Of a stretch of DNA of 35,708 nucleotides, positions 1 to 7,392 are shown one piece after another. Position numbers and translations under genes: made by a program. Every line of letters begins with the position of its first letter. The stretch's first letter is position 1. This DNA comes from Defluviitaleaceae bacterium (GTDB lineage Bacteria > Bacillota > Clostridia > Lachnospirales > WRAX01), in assembly GCA_009785595.1 (NCBI GenBank), contig WQVZ01000012.1:1-35708 (forward strand), in the 5' to 3' direction. The notes beneath the pieces were generated by a model, which ran no database searches, was not told the DNA's origin, and saw nothing but the letters and a program-made list of their open reading frames with translations.

Positions 1-2
1 AT

Positions 3-299
3 CAACTGGAAAATATCGTGTATTTAGAGTTGCTCCGCCGAGGAAATAAAGTGAGTATCGGAAAACTTGCAGAAAAAGAAGTGGATTTTGTTACAAGTAA
101 CGCCGACGGAGTGTGTTATTATCAAGTTGCGGCGTCTGTACTAGATAAAAACACTCTTGAACGGGAACTTGCTCCACTCCAAAAAATACCCGACCATCAT
201 CCTAAATTTTTATTAACCCTTGATGATATTATGCCAAATGCCAATCATGATGGCATCCGACAGATCAATGTATTGGATTGGTTGCTTGATAAGAAGTAG
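3..299 (+). CDS. DUF4143 family ATP-binding protein, C-terminal fragment (cut by window edge)
   Basis: The open frame runs in from the left edge, so only the last 98 residues are visible; the ORF track starts at an internal GTG. The tail reads ENIVYLELLRRG, then GKLAEKEVDFV, then a QVA strand, and ends in INVLDWLL. This is the usual end of the large prokaryotic AAA-type ATPase family with a C-terminal DUF4143 domain, in which the KEVDFV segment resembles a PD-(D/E)XK nuclease-like core. The ATPase domain lies outside the window. These proteins are common accessory genes of gut Clostridia and their role is poorly known. The gene may belong to the element that interrupts sigK (see findings). 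Family call is confident; function is not. Confidence 0.75.
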   Translation, partial: QLENIVYLELLRRGNKVSIGKLAEKEVDFVTSNADGVCYYQVAASVLDKNTLERELAPLQKIPDHHPKFLLTLDDIMPNANHDGIRQINVLDWLLDKK

Positions 300-657
300 C
301 AATGTTGGTTATTGAGCGAGTGTCAGCTTTCGAGACCGTGCCTATCGCTGAAAAAGTATTGCTTTCATGCCTTGTGGCGAGGAGGAGGCATTTCGCCACC
401 TCCTTTTCGTCGGATGCGAAATGCAAATGATGTAAAGTTTTGTCTGATGGACTTGTATCTGAGACCACCAAGTCTGGGTTGCTTTGCCTCATGCTTTCAA
501 GCACTGATTCAAAGATTGCTACCTTCTGATAAATGGTAAAGTTTAGGCCATCCAAATATTGTATTACGGCATCACAATGGAATCTCGCTACATTTTTTTG
601 AATCTGCCTGCGGATTTTTTCGTCTTTTGGATAGTAGATTATTGCTTCTTTGTACAT
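265..657 (-). CDS. uncharacterised small protein (about 130 aa)
   Basis: I do not recognise a function. The chosen start is the ATG at 657, preceded by AAGGAGAAG; the track's 744 start has no such site. The N-terminal part (YKEAIIYYPKDEKIRRQIQK, then a Cys-containing helix and a VLESMR stretch) looks like a genuine helical small protein. The C-terminal part past about residue 75 is Ser/Thr-rich, low in pattern and crosses a hairpin at 380-404, so the true protein may end in a decayed or fused tail. It follows the XRE regulator by about 90 bp on the same strand and overlaps the end of the convergent DUF4143 gene. It is probably part of the same accessory segment. Confidence 0.45.
   Translation of the reverse strand: MYKEAIIYYPKDEKIRRQIQKNVARFHCDAVIQYLDGLNFTIYQKVAIFESVLESMRQSNPDLVVSDTSPSDKTLHHLHFASDEKEVAKCLLLATRHESNTFSAIGTVSKADTRSITNIATSYQATNPIH
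380..407 (+). terminator. possible rho-independent terminator after the DUF4143 gene
   Basis: An imperfect inverted repeat pairs AGGAGG with CCTCCT and GGC with GCC around an A/A mismatch and a 5-base loop, followed by TTTT. It lies about 80 bp past the stop of the plus-strand ATPase gene. The U tract is short, and the site falls inside the minus-strand ORF that may extend to 265, so either the terminator or the full length of that ORF may be wrong. Confidence 0.35.
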
Positions 658-744
658 TTGACGTTCTTCTCCTTGTGTTTGGGATTTTAGGTGGCACCCC
701 ATTTGAGGGCGTAGGGCGTGACTGAGTGCTTCACGCAATCGCAA

Positions 745-1248
745 TTATCTCAAAAAAATCCGCTCCCAAAACTTCTTTGTCATGCGGGCTTTCCCCTGCT
801 CCCATTTCTTGATTTGCTCCTTTGTTATACCAAAGTGTGCCGCAAATTCTGCTTGAGTCATTTTCATTTTGTCACGCAACTCCTTTATCTGGCAAGCTTG
901 TCCATCGCAAAGAAAGGTGTTGTAGTCATCAATTAGGTCGGCAACTTTCACTTTGAGAAATTCTGCGATTCTCTGCAGCGTATCAGACGGATAGTAGTCC
1001 CGCCCATCTTCTTCATATGTACTGTAGGTCGTTCGCTCTATCCCAACATAGTCCGCTACCTCACGTTGAAGCAACCCGTTTCTATGCCGATAATATCGTA
1101 GCTTATCCGCTATAGTGATAAAATTTGCCGGGTCATCACTCCCAATACTCACTCTTTCAGCTTCAGCTAAAAAGTGCAGTCGCAAGAACGGAAAGCTGTG
1201 AATATACAATGGCGCATACCTTACACCACTGTTTGAATGGCACACCAT
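745..1248 (-). CDS. XRE-family transcriptional regulator with two HTH units
   Basis: A predicted cytoplasmic DNA-binding protein of 167 aa. The first helix-turn-helix is at about residues 45-105 (ITIADKLRYYRHRNGLLQRE, VGIERTTYSTYEE). The second, shorter one is at about 118-165 (LRDKMKMTQAEFAAHFGIT, KKWEQGKARM). Residues 8-40 (GVRYAPLY, AEAERVSIGSDDP) form a conserved leader I associate with this clostridial regulator family. The ATG at 1248 has no visible Shine-Dalgarno sequence and the frame stays open upstream, so the first residues may be lost or wrongly called. The gene starts only about 45 bp below the broken end of sigK, which fits a regulator at the edge of an inserted element. Targets are unknown. 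Confidence 0.75.
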   Translation of the reverse strand: MVCHSNSGVRYAPLYIHSFPFLRLHFLAEAERVSIGSDDPANFITIADKLRYYRHRNGLLQREVADYVGIERTTYSTYEEDGRDYYPSDTLQRIAEFLKVKVADLIDDYNTFLCDGQACQIKELRDKMKMTQAEFAAHFGITKEQIKKWEQGKARMTKKFWERIFLR

Positions 1249-1294
1249 TACATATAGTTGGCTGTTGATGTTGCAAAAAATGTGCCATTTCCCC

Positions 1295-1699
1295 TCAAAA
1301 GAGGCCTTTTTCCAACTTCTTGCTCAAAATTTTCAAAAAGAGCCGTGGGGATAGTATAGCATTCTCAATACAACGGGAGGCGTAGGTAGCCAAGCGTACG
1401 CCCTTTTTGGGATCAAAGCTGGCGATGCCCTTGATGAGGCCGATGGTGCCGATGGAGATTAGGTCTTCGACATCGGGGTGGTGAAACTTTTTCACGATGT
1501 GGGCTACAAGGCGCAGGTTTCGCTCTATTAGGATGTTTTTGGCCTGCTTTTTTTCACCGGTGTTGCCGTTTTCGTACAGGTGGATGTAATGCCGTTCTTC
1601 TTCGGCGTTAAGCGGCTTTGGGAAAGAGTTGCCCGCGCTGTAGGATTGATTTTCACGCTTTTTGACGACGCTTTCTGCCTTTTGTTGGGAATTTTCCAT
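1295..1699 (-). CDS. sigK: RNA polymerase sporulation sigma factor SigK, N-terminal half only (interrupted gene)
   Basis: SigK drives late mother-cell transcription during sporulation. The ORF starts at the ATG at 1699 behind GGGGGTG and carries the SigK signature: [43 protein letters not shown] and [10 protein letters not shown]. It has no hydrophobic pro-sequence, unlike Bacillus pro-SigK and like the clostridial form. After CIENAIL the frame leaves the family and runs 18 unrelated residues to a stop, so the rest of region 2 and all of regions 3 and 4 are missing. The break lies at the codon where skin-type elements split sigK in Bacillus subtilis and Clostridioides difficile. The gene is therefore either restored by excision of an element extending left of the window, or dead. 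Confidence 0.85.
   Translation of the reverse strand: MENSQQKAESVVKKRENQSYSAGNSFPKPLNAEEERHYIHLYENGNTGEKKQAKNILIERNLRLVAHIVKKFHHPDVEDLISIGTIGLIKGIASFDPKKGVRLATYASRCIENAILSPRLFLKILSKKLEKGLF
1345..1370. other. candidate attachment site: junction between sigK and foreign sequence
   Basis: Read on the minus strand, sigK homology runs through TGTATTGAGAATG and then turns into CTATACTATCCCC, which has no counterpart in the family. In B. subtilis, as I recall it, the skin crossover core is AATGA inside the same IEN codons; here the shared bases are AATG (1360-1363). This makes the site a plausible att half-site of a serine-recombinase element. No recombinase gene lies in the visible part. Confidence 0.5.
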
Positions 1700-2156
1700 A
1701 TAAGCACCCCCACATAACGCGCGGTATTTTTTATGCGGCATTATGTACATATATGCGGGCGGTGCTTGTTTGTGTCGCAAAAGCCTGTTTGACATCTCGC
1801 TTTCGACGGATTTTCGAGCGTTTTCACTGGACGAGGAGGCCAACCTTGACGGCTTGGTATTTGGCCAAACCGCTGCGCCCGAAGGGTATTTCTGCTTTTG
1901 TATGGACGTTCAGCTTAATTCCAACACAAAATGCGGAGCGGCTGGGTTGATTGCGTTTCCGCACGGATCTCTTTTCAAGTTGAACGACTACAGGGCAAAG
2001 GCGCGGAACACAGCGGAAGGCAAACTAAAAAGATGTTGGGATGGAGATATAAGCAGGCTATAAGGGCGAAAGATAGTGCTTTGCGGCATTATCCTATTTA
2101 TGATATGCCGACGGACTTTCCTTTCGTGCCTGGCAAAATAAATTTTTTCGGTCCCG
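1700..2156. other. non-coding stretch between sigK and the kinase gene
   Basis: I see no convincing gene in this stretch of about 450 bases. The track ORFs here (1743-2063, 1931-2179) lack ribosome sites and recognisable motifs. On the minus strand, CATATAT about 13 bases before CATAAAAA, at about 1731-1752, could be a SigE-type mother-cell promoter for sigK, but the match is weak. Confidence 0.4.
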
Positions 2157-2185
2157 TTTCCAAAGTAGCTGAAATATGATATAAT
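2157..2185 (+). promoter_or_regulatory. SigA-type promoter for the uridine-kinase-like gene
   Basis: TTTCCA, 17 bp, TATAAT (perfect -10). It lies 40 bp before the GGAGG-preceded ATG at 2227, so it should drive the 2227-3734 group. Confidence 0.55.
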
Positions 2186-2226
2186 TATGTCGGTGGTGCA
2201 AAATGCAACAACCGGAGGAAATAAGC

Positions 2227-2784
2227 ATGGGAAAGCCCTATATTATCGGCATAGCCGGGTGCGCTCAATCAGGTAAATCCACATTCGCCCGAAAATTGGA
2301 GCAAGCACTTGATGGAGCCAATATCAAGATATTCCACATCGACGATTACCACAAACCCAAAGACGCACAACCACGCACGACATCTTCGATTACAGGTATT
2401 GAATATATCGACTTTAATCAACCGCTTTCGTTTGATTTGCGCCGATTGCGCGCCGATTTACAAGCCGTCAATACGGATACCGTTGACGTAATCATTGTTG
2501 AAGGAACTCTAATTTTGTATGATGAGGTCATAATCTCGCTGCTGGACTTGAAGCTGTATGTCGATGCCAGGGCCGAAGAGCGAGCGGAGCGGTATGTTGG
2601 GTTGTATTCACAATTCTACGGTTATGATTTTATCAAGAATTCGTATGCGGAGCTGGTTACGTATAGGATTGATGAATATGTAGAGCCAACGAAATGGCGG
2701 GCTGATGTTATTATTAACGGTTCAAACCCAACCGATAAATCCGTAGATATGATTGTTGCTATGTATCGGAACTGCATAAAGTGA
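2227..2784 (+). CDS. uridine kinase-like P-loop NTPase
   Basis: A 185-aa cytosolic kinase-type protein. A Walker A loop (GCAQSGKST) is near residue 10, a DDYHKP motif near 40 matches the DDFYKP nucleoside-binding segment of uridine kinase and phosphoribulokinase-like enzymes, and IIVEGTLIL near 95 corresponds to the VEGIL strand. A YRIDEYVEP segment follows at about 147-155. Known members phosphorylate uridine or cytidine with ATP or GTP; the protein is slightly shorter than Udk (about 210 aa), so the substrate may differ. The start at 2227 follows GGAGGAA at normal spacing; the track start at 2203 lacks a ribosome site. It is first in a short run with the acetyltransferase and thioredoxin. 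Confidence 0.7.
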   Translation: MGKPYIIGIAGCAQSGKSTFARKLEQALDGANIKIFHIDDYHKPKDAQPRTTSSITGIEYIDFNQPLSFDLRRLRADLQAVNTDTVDVIIVEGTLILYDEVIISLLDLKLYVDARAEERAERYVGLYSQFYGYDFIKNSYAELVTYRIDEYVEPTKWRADVIINGSNPTDKSVDMIVAMYRNCIK

Positions 2785-2804
2785 AATAATAATAATGGTG
2801 ACTT

Positions 2805-3377
2805 ATGCGCGAGATTGATTTTAACAATATTCATTTGGTGCAACCCTGTATGAAGTATATGGACAGCTATCGCGAGGCGATTGTGGAGTATTTGCAGCAG
2901 CGGGTGGAGGATTTTGCATATCCCAAGGTGGCAGGCAAGCGGGCGGCGATGGCTTATTTGCAGCGTTTAGATAATATGCGCCGCGGCATTGGTGTGCCCA
3001 TCGGCTTTGTGCCCTACAGTGCTTTTTGGCTGGTGGATGGGCGGCAGTACCTGGGCAGTGGGGATGTGCGCCATTATCTTAATGACAAATTGCGCCGGCT
3101 GGGCGGCAATATTGGCTATTCTGTGCGGCCATCTGCTTGGCGCAGGGGTTTGGGCACCTTGCAGCTGGCATTGCTTTTGGATGAGGCTGCCGGCTTGCGT
3201 ATATCCAAGCCTGTTGTTACATGTTTTGATGTAAATGCCGCCAGCGCCCGGGTTATAGAAAAAAATGGCGGGGTATTGGTAAGCAAGGTTAACAACCGCA
3301 TTGACGGCCAGGACAAGCTTACGCGGGTATATCAAATTGACTTGACGCCCTTGGGTGGTCGTGGTATGATAGGCTGA
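2805..3377 (+). CDS. GNAT family N-acetyltransferase
   Basis: A 190-aa predicted acetyl-CoA-dependent N-acetyltransferase. The core motif A is IGYSVRPSAWRRGLG followed by a helix (TLQLALLLDEA) at about residues 103-130; RRGLGT is the pyrophosphate-binding R-x-x-G-x-G/A loop. Motif B follows with VTCFDVNAASARVIEKNGG at about 145-163, the typical N-x-x-S-x-x-x-x-x-K-x-G pattern. The substrate is unknown. The ATG at 2805 has only a weak GGTGA upstream and lies 20 bp after the kinase gene, suggesting co-transcription. Confidence 0.8.
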   Translation: MREIDFNNIHLVQPCMKYMDSYREAIVEYLQQRVEDFAYPKVAGKRAAMAYLQRLDNMRRGIGVPIGFVPYSAFWLVDGRQYLGSGDVRHYLNDKLRRLGGNIGYSVRPSAWRRGLGTLQLALLLDEAAGLRISKPVVTCFDVNAASARVIEKNGGVLVSKVNNRIDGQDKLTRVYQIDLTPLGGRGMIG

Positions 3378-3416
3378 TGAAATAAACCACATATTTTAAT
3401 GAACGGAGGAAAAAAT

Positions 3417-3734
3417 ATGGCAAAAATTGTTAGTGAAATGGAATTTGAAAATGAGGTAATTAAAAGCGAAGTGCCTGTGGTGGTGGACTTTTTTGCGACA
3501 TGGTGCGGCCCTTGCAAGATGATTTCTCCTATATTAGACCAGCTTTCGGATGAATTTGCAAACCAGGCCAAAATCGTGAAGGTGGACGTAGACCAAGCCA
3601 AAGAAATGGCCATAAATTATAATGTTAAAAGCGTGCCGACCCTTATTGTCTTTAAAAATGGCGAGGTTGTGGACAAAATTGTGGGCGCGTTGCCAAAGAG
3701 TGAAATTAAAAGCAAAATTACGCCTTGGGTTTAA
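3417..3734 (+). CDS. trxA: thioredoxin
   Basis: A 105-aa cytosolic dithiol-disulfide oxidoreductase of standard thioredoxin length. The active site is WCGPCK near residue 30, preceded by VVVDFFATW. The conserved cis-proline loop is SVPTLIVF near 70, followed by NGEVVDKIVG. It reduces ribonucleotide reductase, peroxiredoxins and other protein disulfides with thioredoxin reductase, which is not in the window. The start at 3417 has GGAGG eight bases upstream. Transcription ends at the strong hairpin at 3757-3799. Confidence 0.95.
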   Translation: MAKIVSEMEFENEVIKSEVPVVVDFFATWCGPCKMISPILDQLSDEFANQAKIVKVDVDQAKEMAINYNVKSVPTLIVFKNGEVVDKIVGALPKSEIKSKITPWV

Positions 3735-3756
3735 TTTATCATCCTAGGGCTCGCAG

Positions 3757-3799
3757 ACAAACCCCGTGGACGACCGCAAGGGTCGCCCACGGGGTTTGT
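3757..3799. terminator. strong bidirectional terminator between trxA and the ABC-F gene
   Basis: A 13-bp perfect stem (ACAAACCCCGTGG with CCACGGGGTTTGT) plus an inner CGACC/GGTCG stem and a 5-base loop. The genes converge here, and the hairpin touches the stop codon of the minus-strand gene. U tracts are short on both strands, but the stem is very stable. Confidence 0.8.
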
Positions 3800-5379
3800 T
3801 ACGCTTGTAGGCCGTCTTCAAAATCATAAGCATCAACCGCGCCGCTTTCCATCGCCCAAACACTTTGCGCAAACCTGCCAAGAAAATATCTGTCATGGGA
3901 CACAAAAAGCACCGCACCTTCAAACTTAGCAATGGCCTCTTCTATCCATTCCCGGGATTCTATATCCAGATGGTTTGTGGGTTCGTCCAAAATAAGCAAA
4001 TTGGTGTTGTTTTGCATTAAAAGGCACAGCTTTAGGCGGCTTTTTTCACCACCGGAAAGGGTTCCGGCCTTTTTCATAACATCTTTGGCCTTAAAATGAA
4101 AACCCGCCAATATGCTGCGTGCTTTTTCCTCGGTTGCCCCGGTTTTTTCCCTTAAAATCTCCAGTATGGTCGCCTCCGGATTCTCAAAGGTAATGATTTG
4201 CGGCATATAGGCAATTTTTGCGGCCGTGCTTGTTTTTATCAGGCCGTTGTCGCAGGTTTCTTCATTAAGAATCATCTTTAACAGTGTTGTCTTGCCGCAG
4301 CCATTGGCACCGATAAGGGCTATGCGGTCATTTTTGCGTATTTTAAGACTGACATTGTCTAGCAAAACATTATCCCCAAACCTTTTGCTAACAGCATCAA
4401 GAACAACAAGCTCCTTGGCTGCGTATATGCCATCGCCAAACTCTTTGGTTATCTTTCTTATCTTCGTCGGCCTATCGACCTTATCCATGCGCTCTATGCG
4501 TTTTTCGATGGCAAATGCCCTTTTGTGCAAGGCTGCGTTGTCCGCCATGCGGCCCCACAAATGCAGTCTTTTTGCAGCCGCCTCCATTTGGCCTATTTTT
4601 CGCTGTTGTTGCTTATATTGTTCCGCCTGGGTTTGAAGCCTGCGTTCCCGCTCTTTAACATAAAACGAGTAATTTCCCGAATAAAAATTTGCCACGCCGC
4701 CGTCTATTTCTATTATCCTGGCAACAACATTGTCGAGAAAAACCCTGTCGTGAGATATAACAACAACCGTACCCAAAAAACCGCGCAAAAATTGCTCAAG
4801 CCAGCCCAACGATGATAAATCCAGATGGTTTGTAGGTTCGTCCAGCAGCAAAATATTACAGTCCGACAGCAATATCCGTGCCAAATTTACCCGGGTTTTC
4901 TCGCCGCCGCTTAAAAGCCCAAAAGCACTTTTGCGCAACCCTTCGTCAATATTCATACCATTACATATTTTTTCCAGCCTGGTTTCGGTTTCATATCCAC
5001 CCAGCCGCTCATATTCTTCCATCAGCCGCCCATACCGCGCCAAAACTGCGGGATCCCCTTCTCCCTCTATGCGCTTCATGGCATTGTAAATTTCCGATGC
5101 TTCCTTAAAAGAAGACCGCAGAATATCCTCTGTGGTGTCATCCTCGTTAAAAACCGGTATTTGGGAAAGCATCCCTATCTTTTTGCCCGTCGCCTTGGCT
5201 ATGCTGCCGCTGTCATAATATTCTTCGCCTGCCATTATTTTAAACAGAGTGGTCTTGCCCGACCCATTTCTGCCAAGCAGGCCAACGCGCTCGCCACTGT
5301 GTATTTCAAAAGAAATGCCCCGCAAAACATGGTTTGCACCATAATGTTTATTAAGCTCGTACACTGATATATCTGCCAT
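3799..5379 (-). CDS. ABC-F family ATPase (ribosome-associated, probable antibiotic-protection type)
   Basis: A 526-aa soluble protein with two ABC ATPase domains and no membrane segment. Domain 1 has Walker A GRNGSGKTT (about 40), signature LSGGEKTRV and Walker B ILLLDEPTNHLDL; domain 2 has GANGCGKTT (about 345), LSGGEKSRL and LLILDEPTNHLDIES. The charged linker at about 235-300 is the P-site tRNA interaction motif region; its moderate length fits resistance ABC-F proteins, but also some housekeeping ones. ABC-F proteins bind the ribosomal E site and displace antibiotics or remodel stalled ribosomes. The start at 5379 follows GGAGG; the track start (5448) lies inside a terminator hairpin. The leader peptide and attenuator upstream favour an antibiotic-inducible role. 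The drug class cannot be told. Confidence 0.85.
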   Translation of the reverse strand: MADISVYELNKHYGANHVLRGISFEIHSGERVGLLGRNGSGKTTLFKIMAGEEYYDSGSIAKATGKKIGMLSQIPVFNEDDTTEDILRSSFKEASEIYNAMKRIEGEGDPAVLARYGRLMEEYERLGGYETETRLEKICNGMNIDEGLRKSAFGLLSGGEKTRVNLARILLSDCNILLLDEPTNHLDLSSLGWLEQFLRGFLGTVVVISHDRVFLDNVVARIIEIDGGVANFYSGNYSFYVKERERRLQTQAEQYKQQQRKIGQMEAAAKRLHLWGRMADNAALHKRAFAIEKRIERMDKVDRPTKIRKITKEFGDGIYAAKELVVLDAVSKRFGDNVLLDNVSLKIRKNDRIALIGANGCGKTTLLKMILNEETCDNGLIKTSTAAKIAYMPQIITFENPEATILEILREKTGATEEKARSILAGFHFKAKDVMKKAGTLSGGEKSRLKLCLLMQNNTNLLILDEPTNHLDIESREWIEEAIAKFEGAVLFVSHDRYFLGRFAQSVWAMESGAVDAYDFEDGLQA

Positions 5380-5402
5380 TTTAATTCCTCCAATGTTTGG
5401 TT

Positions 5403-5458
5403 TAAGCGCAACAAAAAACGCCGATGAATAAACATCATCCGGCGTCACAATGCGCTTA
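5403..5458 (-). terminator. transcription attenuator in the ABC-F leader
   Basis: On the minus strand a stem ACGCCGGATGA/TCATCGGCGT (one bulged G) is followed at once by TTTTTT, ending only about 34 bp before the ABC-F start codon. Flanking TAAGCGCA and TGCGCTTA form an extra 8-bp outer stem. An intrinsic terminator between a promoter and its gene implies conditional read-through, as in many ABC-F and macrolide-resistance leaders. Confidence 0.75.
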
Positions 5459-5476
5459 GTAGAAATGATGATTTAG

Positions 5477-5620
5477 TCAACTCTTAAAAACAACTATTTG
5501 TATTTGATTTTGGACAGACCCATACACGGAAGAAGAAAAGCGCGCAGAAATTTTGCTGATATAATACAGCAAAATTTTAAAATTGTCCGCCAAATACATG
5601 TCGTTGGTTGACTTGTTCAT
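5477..5620 (-). CDS. 47-codon leader peptide upstream of the ABC-F gene
   Basis: This ORF is too short for the track. It starts at the second of two ATGs behind AAGGAGGTGA and reads MNKSTNDMYLADNFKILLYY, continuing ISKISARFSSS to a TGA about 20 bp before the attenuator. Inside it, a perfect 11-bp stem (AAATTTTGCTG/CAGCAAAATTT, 5548-5577) covers the FKILLYYISKI codons. Promoter, strong ribosome site, short ORF, terminator and ABC-F gene in this order match ribosome-mediated attenuation: drug-stalled translation of the leader would change folding and allow read-through. I see no known arrest motif, so the mechanism is inferred. Confidence 0.7.
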   Translation of the reverse strand: MNKSTNDMYLADNFKILLYYISKISARFSSSVYGSVQNQIQIVVFKS

Positions 5621-5664
5621 CATTTCACCTCCTTAGGAAAGCAGACTTCACTTTGTGACGTCTC

Positions 5665-5693
5665 ATTGTATCACATAGCACTTAAAAACGCAA
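5665..5693 (-). promoter_or_regulatory. SigA promoter for the ABC-F leader and gene
   Basis: TTGCGT, 17 bp, TACAAT on the minus strand, about 45 bp before the leader-peptide start. It is back to back with the MBOAT operon promoter; the two -35 boxes are about 14 bp apart. Confidence 0.75.
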
Positions 5694-5706
5694 GGGGCAA
5701 TTGTTC

Positions 5707-5735
5707 TTGACATTTATCCCCAAAACACCTATAAT
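5707..5735 (+). promoter_or_regulatory. consensus SigA promoter of the MBOAT/transglutaminase/ligase operon
   Basis: Perfect TTGACA, 17 bp, perfect TATAAT. It lies inside the track ORF starting at 5701, which shows that the true start codon is downstream (5779). A small GGGTGTG/CACACCC hairpin at about 5744-5760 sits in the leader. Confidence 0.9.
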
Positions 5736-5778
5736 AATGATCAGGGGTGTGGACACACCCTATATTTGTGATGCGGAG

Positions 5779-7383
5779 ATGATATGCACCGTGCTTTTTA
5801 CTTCGTCGGTTTTCCTGTTGTTTTTGGCCACTTTGCTGGCGGTTTATAGCCTAGCCCCGCAAAAACACCGTTGGTTTGTGCTGCTGGTGGGCTCCATGGC
5901 TTTTTACGCCTATGCAGGGCCTATTTTCCTTATTTATATATGCACCACCATTATCGTTACGTATTTTTGCACCATGCGCATACGCCGCCTGTGGTTGTTG
6001 CGGGATGAATTTGCGGCGGCAACGGATGATAAAGAACAACGCAAGCAAAACAAGGCAAAAACTAAGGCCCTTACAAGGCGATGGCTTGTTGCTGCCCTGT
6101 TAATAAATTTAGGCATACTGGCCATGGTGAAATATACAGACTTTGCCATTGGCAATGTTAATGCCTTTATGGCACTGTTTGGGGCAGACAGGTCTTTTGG
6201 TTTTATGCGCTTTGCCCTGCCCATGGGTATTTCCTTTTACACCTTCCAAACCGTGGCATATCTTGTGGATGTGTACCGCGAGCGGACAAAGCCAGAGCGC
6301 AACCCGCTTAAATTTGCGCTGTTTGTTTCCTTTTTCCCACAAATTATCCAGGGCCCCATCAGCCGCTTTAGCGAGCTTTCCCAAACCCTGTACAGTGGCA
6401 CTCCCGTCACCGGCACAAACCTGTCCCGCGGCGGCCAGCGGGTGCTGTGGGGGTTTTTCAAAAAGCTGGTGGTGGCAGACCGTCTTTTTCCGGCCTTGCT
6501 GGTGCTTACAGGCACACCGGAGGAATTTACGGGGGCTTTTTATCTGCTAAGCATTGCCCTGTATGCCATCATACTCTTTTGCGACTTTACAGGCGGCATA
6601 GACATCACCATAGGCATTGCGGAGATGTTTGGCATACGCCTGCCGGAAAACTTTAACCGTCCGTTTTATTCCCGCTCTATACAAGAATACTGGCAACGCT
6701 GGCATATGACCATGTATGCATGGTTTAGGGATTATGTATTTTACCCCATGTCTGTCGGCAAAAATATGCTTAAATTTTCAAAGTTTACCCGCCGTGTTTT
6801 TGGTGATGGCTTGGGCAAGCGTCTGCCGGTACATGTGTCTCTTATATGGGTTTGGTTTTTGACGGGGCTTTGGCATGGTGCCACATGGAATTTTATTGCG
6901 TGGGGCTTGGCGAATGGCTTTGTCATTATGTTTTCTTTGGAGGCAGCACCCTTGTACGCTCGCTTTCACGGCCGTTTTCCAAAGGCAGCAGAATCCTATA
7001 TTTTCCGCGCCGGCCAAATTTTCCGCACTTTTTGGTTAATGAACATGATACGCTCTTTTGATATATACGACGGCGTGGGCAACACCTTCCGCATGATGGG
7101 TTCTATTGTAACGGACTTTGGCCTGGCCGATTTTTTAACCCGGGGCGTATCAGAGCTTACCCTGCCTGTGGCAGACTATGTCAGCGCTGCCATCGGGCTT
7201 TTGGCGATATTCTGGGTCAGCTACATGGGCCGCGGCGATGTTGATTTTCGTGACAGGTTGCGCACCAATTTCTCTTGGCCCGCCCGTTATGCGGTGTTTG
7301 GCTTGATACTTATTGCGGTGCTTATTTTTGGGGCATACGGCCATGGCTATGATGCCCGCCAGTTTATATACAATCAGTTTTAG
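5779..7383 (+). CDS. MBOAT family membrane O-acyltransferase (DltB/AlgI-like)
   Basis: A polytopic membrane protein of 534 aa that moves an acyl or aminoacyl group across or at the membrane onto an extracellular polymer. The family core is visible: a helix with FALPMGISFYTFQT, FFPQIIQGPI, the WQRWHMTMYAWFRDYV segment and WFLTGLWHGATWNF with the invariant His. Length and pattern match AlgI/DltB/PatA-type enzymes. The start at 5779 is chosen because the promoter ends at 5735; the ribosome site is weak (GCGGAG overlapping). It is followed after 9 bp by the DltD-like gene, the usual partner, and in the same operon by an adenylating enzyme and carrier protein that could supply the activated group. 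Confidence 0.9.
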   Translation: MICTVLFTSSVFLLFLATLLAVYSLAPQKHRWFVLLVGSMAFYAYAGPIFLIYICTTIIVTYFCTMRIRRLWLLRDEFAAATDDKEQRKQNKAKTKALTRRWLVAALLINLGILAMVKYTDFAIGNVNAFMALFGADRSFGFMRFALPMGISFYTFQTVAYLVDVYRERTKPERNPLKFALFVSFFPQIIQGPISRFSELSQTLYSGTPVTGTNLSRGGQRVLWGFFKKLVVADRLFPALLVLTGTPEEFTGAFYLLSIALYAIILFCDFTGGIDITIGIAEMFGIRLPENFNRPFYSRSIQEYWQRWHMTMYAWFRDYVFYPMSVGKNMLKFSKFTRRVFGDGLGKRLPVHVSLIWVWFLTGLWHGATWNFIAWGLANGFVIMFSLEAAPLYARFHGRFPKAAESYIFRAGQIFRTFWLMNMIRSFDIYDGVGNTFRMMGSIVTDFGLADFLTRGVSELTLPVADYVSAAIGLLAIFWVSYMGRGDVDFRDRLRTNFSWPARYAVFGLILIAVLIFGAYGHGYDARQFIYNQF

Positions 7384-7392
7384 GAGGCTGCA

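Noticed and set aside
1743-2063. 106-aa plus-strand ORF beside sigK
   Set aside because: No ribosome site, no motif, and it starts antisense to the sigK upstream region.
5379-5448. N-terminal extension of the ABC-F ORF in the track
   Set aside because: These codons are the terminator hairpin and ribosome site of the leader; the real start is the ATG at 5379.
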